NCBI GenBank assembly: GCA_009702405.1
Contig: WLIC01000061.1
Location: 1-5,113 of the forward strand
Length of the DNA stretch: 5,113 bases
DNA from: Actinomycetota bacterium
GTDB taxonomy: Bacteria > Actinomycetota > Actinomycetes > Actinomycetales > Microbacteriaceae
Reading direction: 5' to 3'
The notes under the pieces are model-generated. The model was not told where the DNA came from. It did not search any database and saw only the letters and a list, made by a program, of their open reading frames with translations. The first letter of the stretch is position 1; every line of letters begins with the position of its first letter. Shown one piece after another: positions 1-5,113 of the stretch. The position numbers were made by a program, and so were the translations under genes.

Positions 1-225
1 ACTGAAGAGTCAGTTCGAGCTAGAGTAATGGCAACATTTGGTGCTGTTATTACTGTTGGAACAGTTACAAGCACGGCACTAGCTGGAATAGCAATTGAAG
101 CTTTTGGAGTTAGAAATACTTTTGTTGGAGCAGGTGTAATCGGAGCGATTATTCTTGCCGTCCTAGGCCCAGCTGTTCTCAAGCATGGCAAGGACTATGG
201 CAAAGAGGAACTAACTTCTAAGTAA
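1..225 (+). CDS. MFS-type transporter, C-terminal fragment (5' end outside window)
   Basis: The frame is open from the first base and ends at a TAA at 223-225, giving 74 residues. The ATG at 28 is internal, because the frame continues upstream to the window edge. The fragment starts with a short basic cytoplasmic stretch (TEESVRARVMA), followed by two hydrophobic segments at about residues 13-32 and 39-60. They are separated by 'EAFGVRN', and the protein ends in a charged tail (KHGKDYGKEELTSK). An 'R-x-R-V' loop before a Gly/Ala/Thr-rich helix, then a short 'FGxRxTF' turn and a last helix, is typical of the final two transmembrane segments of major facilitator superfamily transporters in the inner membrane. 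The substrate cannot be read from this fragment. It converges on hutH and overlaps its 3' end by 15 bases, so it is not part of the hut transcript. Another polytopic permease family is possible. Confidence 0.7.
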   Translation, partial: TEESVRARVMATFGAVITVGTVTSTALAGIAIEAFGVRNTFVGAGVIGAIILAVLGPAVLKHGKDYGKEELTSK

Positions 226-230
226 GTTAG
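211..230. terminator. Small palindrome at the convergent 3' ends, possible weak bidirectional terminator
   Basis: CTAACTT at 211-217 and AAGTTAG at 224-230 form a perfect 7-bp inverted repeat with a 6-base loop. The hairpin contains both stop codons: TAG of hutH (213-211, minus) and TAA of the transporter (223-225, plus). It is AT-rich and no T-run follows on either strand, so it does not look like a classical intrinsic terminator. It is the only candidate seen between the two converging genes. Confidence 0.25.
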
Positions 231-1704
231 CTGCTGCTTCTAGTTCAGGTGCTAGGAAGCGATCTGGTCCAAAGCCAGGAACAACGGCTCTAAGTTCTGC
301 ATAAAGTTTTCCTGTAACCGGAGCAGGCTTTAGTGGTGCTCTAAGTTCAATACATCTCGCTGCGCCAACTAGTTCAATAGCCAGAATATTTCTAAGGTTG
401 TCCACTACCTTCCTAAGTTTTCTTCCTGCATGCCAACCCATAGAAACATGGTCCTCTTGCATCGCAGATGAAGGTATTGAGTCAACGCTTGCTGGAACTG
501 CTAAGCGTTTAGAGTCGCTAACTAAACCAGCTGCTGTGTATTGGGCAATCATCAAACCAGAGTCAACACCGGCATCACCTGCGAGAAATGGTGGTAAGTC
601 TTGGTTTCTGTTCTTATCCAACATGCGGTCAGTTCTACGCTCGCTGATAGAACCAAGATCTGTTGCTGCTATTGCTAGGAAGTCAAGAACATAACCTACC
701 GGTGCTCCATGGAAGTTACCGTTAGAGGTGACTTCCCCTGACTCTAAAACAACAGGGTTATCGATAGTTGCTGCTAACTCTCTGGTTGCCACCTGCTTGG
801 CGTAGGTCACGGTATCTCTAACTGCACCAGATACCTGCGGAGCACAACGCAAAGAATAAGCATCTTGAACTCGGTTATCACCATGTCTGTGTGAGGCAAC
901 TATTTCAGAACCGATAAGAGCTTCAAACATGTTCTTAGCTGAAAGAGTTTGACCAGGATGTGGTCTTAGTGGTTCATGTAATTCAGCACGAAGCACCTGA
1001 TCAGTCCCCATCAGTCCTTCGATACTCATAGCAGCAATCACATCTGAGTAATCAAGCAGCTTCTCTAAATCAGTAATAGCCAAGATGAGCATGCCTAGCA
1101 TGCCGTCGGTGCCATTGATTAGAGCTAGTCCTTCTTTTTCTTTTAGCTCAACTGGAGTAATGCCTGCTTTAGATAGTAGTTCTGTAACAGGTGCTTCAAT
1201 ACCATCAGGACCTAGTGCTCTGCCCTCACCCATCAGCACCATCGCACAATGTGCCAAAGGCGCAAGATCTCCTGAACAACCAAGAGAGCCAAACTCATGA
1301 ACTAACGGAGTGATGTTGGCATTGAGAATTGCTGCCATAGTCTCGGCAACAACAGGTCTTGCACCGGTTCTACCAGAACATATAGTCTTAAGTCTTAGAG
1401 TCATCAATGCTCTGACAACTTCTTTTTCAACAAATGGACCCATACCGGCAGCATGAGATCGAATCAAAGACTTCTGTAATTGAACACGATCTGCTGGATC
1501 AATATGTCTATTAGCTAAAGCTCCAAAACCAGTTGAGATTCCATAAACTGCCAACTCACCTTGAGCAAGAGCTTCAACTTGGTCACGGCTAATCTGCATA
1601 CGAGCTAACGCTTCGGAAGAGATCTCAACCTTGGCATTCTCACGAGCAATAGCTATGACATCGGCAAAGGTAATGCCTGAGGAGTTAATACTTACGGTCT
1701 TCAC
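211..1704 (-). CDS. hutH: Histidine ammonia-lyase (histidase), HutH
   Basis: This enzyme deaminates L-histidine non-oxidatively to urocanate and ammonia, the first step of histidine breakdown, in the cytoplasm. The 497 residues are close to the family's roughly 510. Recognisable active-site segments appear in order: VYGISTGFG with Tyr54, RSHAAG with His84, the cofactor motif GSLGCSGDLAPLAH (139-152), INGTDGM with Asn197, DAYSLRC with Tyr283 and Arg286, NGNFHGAP with Phe331, and QEDHVSMG with Glu417. The MIO electrophile should form from Cys143-Ser144-Gly145. Cys replaces the usual Ala, a variant the family signature allows. The start is GTG at 1704, supported by an AGGAG at 1711-1715 six bases upstream. 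This GTG overlaps the hutI TGA as GTGA, implying translational coupling. The gene is last in the hutU-hutI-hutH operon, and its end overlaps the converging transporter gene. A related aromatic ammonia-lyase is unlikely given the neighbours. Confidence 0.97.
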   Translation of the reverse strand: MKTVSINSSGITFADVIAIARENAKVEISSEALARMQISRDQVEALAQGELAVYGISTGFGALANRHIDPADRVQLQKSLIRSHAAGMGPFVEKEVVRALMTLRLKTICSGRTGARPVVAETMAAILNANITPLVHEFGSLGCSGDLAPLAHCAMVLMGEGRALGPDGIEAPVTELLSKAGITPVELKEKEGLALINGTDGMLGMLILAITDLEKLLDYSDVIAAMSIEGLMGTDQVLRAELHEPLRPHPGQTLSAKNMFEALIGSEIVASHRHGDNRVQDAYSLRCAPQVSGAVRDTVTYAKQVATRELAATIDNPVVLESGEVTSNGNFHGAPVGYVLDFLAIAATDLGSISERRTDRMLDKNRNQDLPPFLAGDAGVDSGLMIAQYTAAGLVSDSKRLAVPASVDSIPSSAMQEDHVSMGWHAGRKLRKVVDNLRNILAIELVGAARCIELRAPLKPAPVTGKLYAELRAVVPGFGPDRFLAPELEAAANLLRS

Positions 1705-2879
1705 TTATTGCTCCTGTATATAGAGGTTCCTGAGATAACAGTTTCTTGAATCAAATCAACACCTGGCCGATAGGCAATATGCCTAAAAGACGGTGCATCT
1801 AAAATCACAAAGTCAGCTGACTTACCAACAGCAAGCATGCCAACGTCTTCTCTTTGCAAAGCTTTAGCGCCACCCATGGTTGCACTCCACAGAGCCTGCT
1901 CAGGTGTGAAATGCATGTCTCTTACTGCAACAGCGATACAGAACGGCATGGAAGTTGTGTAACTGGAACCAGGGTTGCAATCAGTAGCCAGTGCAACGCT
2001 TACCCCTGCATCCCAGAGTCTTTTAGCATCTGGATACTCTGCTCTAGTTGAGAACTCTGCACCGGGTAACAAAGTTGCGACAGTATTACTTGAGGCTAGA
2101 AGCTCTAAGTCTTTAGAGGAAAGATGTGTGCAGTGATCAGCACTGGCACAGCCCAGTTCAACTGCTAGCTCAACACCTCTGCCTTGGGCTAACTGATTGG
2201 CATGGATTCTAGGAAGTAAACCCTGAGCAATTCCTGCTTCAAGGATTGCTTTTGATTCTTCATAATCAAAAGCACCTTGATCACAAAAGACATCTATCCA
2301 TCTTGAATACGGAGCACAAGCTTCAAGCATTTCTCCCATTACAAGAGAAACATATTCATCTCTTCTATTCTTAAACTCTTCTGGAACAACATGGGCTCCC
2401 ATGAAGGTGACATCTTCTGTGTGTTGGACAGCAAGTCTTACTGACCTAAGTTCATCAGCAACATTTAGTCCGTAACCGCTCTTAGTCTCAAAAGTTGTTA
2501 TTCCAGATCGATACATCTCGATAGCGCGAGTTGCAATATTTTCATCAAGTTGTTCATCAGAGGCAGCTCTGGTTGCATGAACTGTAGTCATGATGCCAGA
2601 AGCTGAGTATTTCTTTCCTGACATTCTGGCTTCGAATTCTTTAGCCCTTTCCCCTGCGAAGACTAGGTGAGCATGAGAATCGACAAAGCCTGGGATTACT
2701 GATTTACCTTCAAGGTTTACTTCATTATCAGCATCAGGTGCATCCTTAGATTCCCCTAACCAAACAATCTGTCCATCTTGTTCAATGAAAGCTGCTTGCT
2801 CTAATTCACCTAGTATTCCTTTATCAAGAGCTAGATCATTGGTAACTAGGGATTCGATGCCTGAATAAAGTGTTGCCAT
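1701..2879 (-). CDS. hutI: Imidazolonepropionase, HutI
   Basis: This metal-dependent amidohydrolase opens the ring of 4-imidazolone-5-propionate to give N-formimino-L-glutamate, the third step of the pathway, in the cytoplasm. The 392 residues are slightly shorter than typical (about 400-420). The N-terminal part (1-60) matches the composite beta-sandwich region of amidohydrolases. VIPGFVDSHAHLVFAGER (61-78) gives the first metal-ligand pair, His69 and His71. RIHANQL (224-230) gives His226, SADHCTHL (246-253) holds the conserved His249, and ALATDCNPGSS (296-306) gives the metal-binding Asp300. The C-terminal 'GKSADFVILDAPSFRHIAYRPG' segment is typical of HutI. The ATG start lies 3 bases after the hutU TAA with only a weak GAG-type Shine-Dalgarno (2886-2888), so translation is probably coupled to hutU. 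The gene ends in the GTGA overlap with hutH. An unusually perfect stem-loop lies within its coding region at 2247-2274. Confidence 0.96.
   Translation of the reverse strand: MATLYSGIESLVTNDLALDKGILGELEQAAFIEQDGQIVWLGESKDAPDADNEVNLEGKSVIPGFVDSHAHLVFAGERAKEFEARMSGKKYSASGIMTTVHATRAASDEQLDENIATRAIEMYRSGITTFETKSGYGLNVADELRSVRLAVQHTEDVTFMGAHVVPEEFKNRRDEYVSLVMGEMLEACAPYSRWIDVFCDQGAFDYEESKAILEAGIAQGLLPRIHANQLAQGRGVELAVELGCASADHCTHLSSKDLELLASSNTVATLLPGAEFSTRAEYPDAKRLWDAGVSVALATDCNPGSSYTTSMPFCIAVAVRDMHFTPEQALWSATMGGAKALQREDVGMLAVGKSADFVILDAPSFRHIAYRPGVDLIQETVISGTSIYRSNK
1711..1715 (-). promoter_or_regulatory. Ribosome binding site of hutH
   Basis: AGGAG on the minus strand lies six bases before the GTG at 1704. 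It sits inside the 3' end of hutI and is the evidence for choosing the GTG as the hutH start. It suggests hutH can recruit ribosomes itself as well as receive them by termination-reinitiation at the GTGA overlap. Confidence 0.8.
2247..2274. repeat. Perfect 11-bp inverted repeat (stem-loop) inside hutI
   Basis: TGCTTTTGATT at 2247-2257 and AATCAAAAGCA at 2264-2274 are exact reverse complements separated by the six bases CTTCAT. The minus-strand mRNA would fold into an 11-bp hairpin over the codons for about Ala-Phe-Asp-Tyr-Glu-Glu-Ser-Lys-Ala (residues 203-211 of HutI). No U-tract follows on either strand, so it is not an obvious terminator. Its function is unknown and chance under coding constraint is possible. 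Confidence 0.6.
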
Positions 2880-2882
2880 GAA

Positions 2883-4547
2883 TTACTCGGTGTCTAACAT
2901 TGGCACATGAACATGCTTATGACGAGCAACCTCAACTGCCTCTGGGTATCCAGCATCCACGTGTCTTATAACTCCCATGCCTGGGTCATTGGTTAATACC
3001 CTTTGGAGTTTCTGTGCGGCTAGTTCGGTTCCATCTGCAACCGATACTTGACCGGCATGGATGGACCTTCCAATGCCAACACCACCACCGTGGTGAATAG
3101 AAACCCAAGAAGCACCAGAGGCAATATTCACCATGGCATTTAGTAACGGCCAGTCAGCAATAGCATCTGAACCATCCAGCATTGACTCAGTCTCTCGATA
3201 AGGAGAGGCAACCGAACCACAATCCAAGTGATCTCTACCAATAACTATCGGAGCACTAACTTCGCCCTTAGCAACAAGGTCGTTGAATACCGCTCCGGCT
3301 TTATCTCTTTCGCCATAACCTAACCAGCAGATACGTGCAGGTAAGCCTTGGAACTGAACTCGATCTTGAGCCATGGTGATCCAACGACGAAGGTGATCAT
3401 TTTCTGGGAATAGTTCAAGGATGGCTTTATCAGTTCGATAAATGTCTTTCTTGTCTCCGGATAAAGCAACCCATCTAAATGGTCCTTTACCTTCGCAGAA
3501 CAGTGGACGAATATATGCAGGAATGAAGCCAGGGAACTTGAAGGCATCTTTATAGCCACCCTTACGAGCTTCATCTCTAATTGAGTTACCGTAATCGAAT
3601 ACTTCAGCACCTTTAGACATGTATCCAACCATTGCCTCAACATGCTTAGCCATAGATTCTTCAGCACGCTTGGTGTAATCCTCAGGGCTCTTAGCAGCAA
3701 GAGCGACCGAGTCATTTAGGTCAACACCATCTGGTAGATAAGCAAGAGGATCATGCGCTGAGGTTTGGTCAGTAACAATATCGATGGCAACATCACGCTT
3801 GAGCATTTCAGGAAGGATGTGTGCCATGTTGCCAACTAGACCAATGGAGATTGCTCTTCTAGCTGCTGTGGCAGTCAACGCTTTTTCGATAGCGTCATCT
3901 AAGTTATCTGCAATCTCATCAAGGTATCTATCCTGCAGTCTTCTTCTAAGTCTTGATTCATCAACATCAACAATCAAACAAGTTCCCTCGTTCATCGTTA
4001 CAGCCAGTGGTTGAGCTCCTCCCATACCACCGCAACCAGCAGTGACAGTTAGGGTTCCAGCTAGAGTGCCACCAAATCTCTTGGCTGCAATAGCCGCAAA
4101 GGTTTCATATGTTCCCTGCAAGATTCCTTGAGTTCCGATATAGATCCAAGAACCTGCAGTCATCTGCCCATACATGGTCAGGCCCATTTGTTCTAATCTT
4201 CTAAACTCAGGCCAGTTAGCCCAATCCCCTACCAAGTTTGAGTTAGCAATAAGGACTCGAGGAGCCCACTCATGTGTTTGAAAAACACCAACCGGTTTAC
4301 CGGATTGAACTAGAAGAGTTTCATCACCTTTTAGTTGGGTAAGGGTTTTAACGATGGCATCAAAGGAAGCCCAGTTACGCGCTGCTTTACCGGTTCCACC
4401 GTAAACAACAAGATTTTCTGGATGTTCAGCAACAGCAGGATCAAGGTTGTTATGCAGCATACGAATTGCTGCTTCTTGAGCCCACCCCTTTGCGGTAATA
4501 GTTGAACCGGTGGCTGCATGCAGCGGGAAGTGGGCTTCATTGCTCAT
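2883..4547 (-). CDS. hutU: Urocanate hydratase (urocanase), HutU
   Basis: This NAD-dependent enzyme hydrates urocanate to 4-imidazolone-5-propionate, the second step of histidine degradation, in the cytoplasm. The 554 residues match the family length of about 550-560. Visible landmarks are [13 protein letters not shown] (47-59), [18 protein letters not shown] (81-98), the glycine-rich cofactor segment [18 protein letters not shown] (169-186), the urocanase signature [10 protein letters not shown] (399-408) with the conserved Cys407, and [18 protein letters not shown] (437-454) near the NAD and active site. The ATG at 4547 is preceded in frame by CCT and a TGA stop, so it is the first possible start. 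The sequence AGGTGAT eight bases upstream is a strong Shine-Dalgarno. It is the first gene of the hutU-hutI-hutH operon and is divergent from the HutG-like gene. Its MSNE amino terminus is shared with that neighbour. Nothing appears truncated or mutated. Confidence 0.98.
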   Translation of the reverse strand: MSNEAHFPLHAATGSTITAKGWAQEAAIRMLHNNLDPAVAEHPENLVVYGGTGKAARNWASFDAIVKTLTQLKGDETLLVQSGKPVGVFQTHEWAPRVLIANSNLVGDWANWPEFRRLEQMGLTMYGQMTAGSWIYIGTQGILQGTYETFAAIAAKRFGGTLAGTLTVTAGCGGMGGAQPLAVTMNEGTCLIVDVDESRLRRRLQDRYLDEIADNLDDAIEKALTATAARRAISIGLVGNMAHILPEMLKRDVAIDIVTDQTSAHDPLAYLPDGVDLNDSVALAAKSPEDYTKRAEESMAKHVEAMVGYMSKGAEVFDYGNSIRDEARKGGYKDAFKFPGFIPAYIRPLFCEGKGPFRWVALSGDKKDIYRTDKAILELFPENDHLRRWITMAQDRVQFQGLPARICWLGYGERDKAGAVFNDLVAKGEVSAPIVIGRDHLDCGSVASPYRETESMLDGSDAIADWPLLNAMVNIASGASWVSIHHGGGVGIGRSIHAGQVSVADGTELAAQKLQRVLTNDPGMGVIRHVDAGYPEAVEVARHKHVHVPMLDTE

Positions 4548-4555
4548 AGGTCAAT

Positions 4556-4562
4556 ATCACCT
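4556..4562 (-). promoter_or_regulatory. Ribosome binding site of hutU
   Basis: AGGTGAT on the minus strand is fully complementary over seven bases to the common bacterial 16S rRNA tail (ATCACCT). It lies eight bases before the ATG at 4547. Together with the in-frame TGA just upstream it fixes the hutU start, and it shows that the hutU mRNA has a leader reaching at least this far. Confidence 0.8.
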
Positions 4563-4579
4563 TAGAAACACCATTGGCG

Positions 4580-4605
4580 CAAACTGACTCGCTCTGCCAA
4601 ACTGA
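4580..4605. repeat. Direct repeat CAAACTGA, 18-base period, candidate regulator site
   Basis: CAAACTGA occurs at 4580-4587 and again at 4598-4605, giving an 18-base start-to-start distance. Both copies lie wholly within the 62-base divergent intergenic region, on the upstream side of the hutU Shine-Dalgarno. Tandem short repeats at such a place can be binding sites of a pathway regulator, but the match is only 8 bases and no regulator gene is in view. Confidence 0.35.
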
Positions 4606-4609
4606 ACCC

Positions 4610-5113
4610 ATGAGCAATGAGGATCTCCTTTGGCCTAGAGCCAGTGCTTGGCTTAGCCCAGCTAGCGCAGAAGCCTGCGATTTAGGGGTTTTTGGAGTTC
4701 CAGCTCACCTAACCAGCATCTCCCCAACTGGAGCTAACCACACCCCTCAAGCCATCCGAGCTGCTCTAACCAGGTATTCCCTGAACTCGTCAGCAGGTGA
4801 CCTTGGAACATTAAGTGCTTTTGATTTTGGTGATGTCTCTGAACCAGATAGTCCTGAAGGTGAAGCAAGAACACAGGCACTAACCCAACAGGTATTAAAT
4901 CAAGCCAAACTAGCAATTGCTCTTGGGGGCGATAACTCAGTTACCTATGCAGTAGCTAAAGCAACTTTGAGCTCTGGTGGTGGACTGATCACTTTTGATG
5001 CTCATCATGATATTCGTGAAGGCATCAGTAATGGCTCTCCAGTTAGAAGACTTATTGAAGCTGGGTTACCTGGCAACAAGATAGTTCAAATCGGTATCAA
5101 CGATTTCTCTAAC
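4610..5113 (+). CDS. hutG: Ureohydrolase-family protein, probable formimidoylglutamase HutG (3' end outside window)
   Basis: The frame runs from ATG at 4610 to the window edge without a stop, giving 168 residues, about half of a typical 300-330 residue ureohydrolase. GVFGVPAHLTSISPTGANHTPQAIR (26-50) resembles the N-terminal 'G-x-P' and 'G-x-x-x-x-P-x-x-I-R' elements of the family. LGGDNS (105-110) corresponds to the GGDHS metal motif and FDAHHDIR (129-136) to DAHxD, with Asp130, His132 and Asp134 as expected manganese ligands. NGSPVRRLIEAG (141-152) is the usual following segment. The later SxDxDxxDP motif lies outside. Asn109 stands where arginases have a ligand His. By context it should hydrolyse N-formimino-L-glutamate to glutamate and formamide, completing the pathway; agmatinase or another amidinohydrolase activity cannot be excluded. 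No Shine-Dalgarno precedes the ATG. A TTG at 4574 is an alternative start, before which no good site is visible either. It may be translated from a leaderless or short-leader mRNA. Confidence 0.85.
   Translation, partial: MSNEDLLWPRASAWLSPASAEACDLGVFGVPAHLTSISPTGANHTPQAIRAALTRYSLNSSAGDLGTLSAFDFGDVSEPDSPEGEARTQALTQQVLNQAKLAIALGGDNSVTYAVAKATLSSGGGLITFDAHHDIREGISNGSPVRRLIEAGLPGNKIVQIGINDFSN

Larger units (their letters stand above)
4548..4609. promoter_or_regulatory. Divergent promoter/operator region between hutU and the HutG-like gene
   Basis: These 62 bases are the only non-coding DNA between two divergent genes, so they should hold promoters for both and any operator, unless promoters reach into the coding ends. 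No convincing -35/-10 pair is visible. On the minus strand TTGGCA (4600-4595) resembles a -35 box but lacks a good -10 at the right distance. On the plus strand TAGAAA (4563-4568) is a weak -10-like match, 17 bases after TTGCTC (4540-4545). The region contains an 8-bp direct repeat and is bordered by inverted copies of the start sequences, both listed separately. The functional role is inferred from position. Confidence 0.6.
4535..4622. repeat. Inverted repeat formed by the two divergent start regions
   Basis: The minus-strand start of hutU (4551-4535) and the plus-strand start of the HutG-like gene (4606-4622) share ACCYATGAGCAATGARG, with 15 of 17 positions identical and an uninterrupted 11-base core, ATGAGCAATGA. 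Both proteins therefore begin MSNE. The arms are symmetric around position 4578-4579, in the middle of the intergenic region. The cause could be a symmetric operator, a small duplication-inversion, or coincidence. Confidence 0.5.

Noticed and set aside
28..30. ATG at 28 as the start of a 65-residue small membrane protein
   Set aside because: The same frame is open to the window edge and the residues before the ATG (TEESVRARV) fit the loop that precedes this helix in MFS transporters, so it is an internal Met of a longer gene.
398..694. 98-codon plus-strand open frame
   Set aside because: It lies entirely inside hutH on the opposite strand, has no recognisable domain and no good ribosome binding site, and hutH is unambiguous here.
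1089..1104. Tandem GCATGCC words, 9-base period
   Set aside because: They encode the conserved Gly-Met-Leu-Gly-Met-Leu stretch of HutH after INGTD, so the protein sequence explains the repeat.
3320..3715. 131-codon minus-strand open frame
   Set aside because: It is an alternate frame of hutU, whose conserved motifs run through the same bases; the product is a low-complexity Leu/Ser-rich translation typical of a shifted frame.
4292..4303. Short palindrome-like CCGG-TTTA-CCGG
   Set aside because: It is within the conserved SGKPVG segment of HutU, with only 4-bp arms; no reason to see a site here.
4734..4916. 60-codon minus-strand open frame opposite the HutG-like gene
   Set aside because: The plus strand encodes a clear ureohydrolase here; the antisense translation is a Leu/His-rich shadow.

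Overview
The window holds the core of a histidine-utilisation (hut) locus from what looks like an actinobacterium of moderate GC content (mid-40s percent by eye). The assignment to Actinobacteria is an inference. It rests on the style of the proteins: HutH carries a Cys-Ser-Gly cofactor triad, HutI has 'HANQL' and 'SADHCTHL' segments, and HutU has '[12 protein letters not shown]'. Combined with the modest GC, tight packing and overlapping genes, this would fit a streamlined planktonic lineage, but the sequence does not prove that. Stop and start use is compatible with the standard bacterial code.

Layout from left to right: (1) positions 1-225, plus strand, the last 74 codons of a membrane protein, probably a major facilitator superfamily transporter, cut by the window edge. 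(2) A minus-strand operon, transcribed from right to left in the order hutU (4547-2883), hutI (2879-1701), hutH (1704-211). It is very compact: 3 bases separate hutU and hutI, and hutI and hutH overlap by 4 bases (GTGA). HutH ends tail-to-tail with the transporter in a 15-base convergent overlap that sits in a small palindrome. (3) A 62-base divergent intergenic region (4548-4609) that should carry the promoters and any operator. (4) From 4610 to the right edge, plus strand, the first 168 codons of a ureohydrolase (arginase/agmatinase/formimidoylglutamase) family enzyme, here called a probable HutG.

Together the four enzymes would convert L-histidine to urocanate (HutH), imidazolone propionate (HutU), N-formimino-L-glutamate (HutI), and finally glutamate plus formamide (HutG, by context). 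No hut regulator, hutF or dedicated histidine transporter is visible. The left-hand transporter converges on the operon and has no demonstrable link to it.

Nothing here amounts to a new biological system; this is a recognisable catabolic locus. The points worth checking are the Asn in place of a canonical metal-ligand His in the HutG-like enzyme, the symmetrical start regions and direct repeat in the divergent promoter, a perfect 11-bp stem-loop inside hutI, and the convergent overlap at the 3' ends. There is no gene-free stretch longer than 300 bases.
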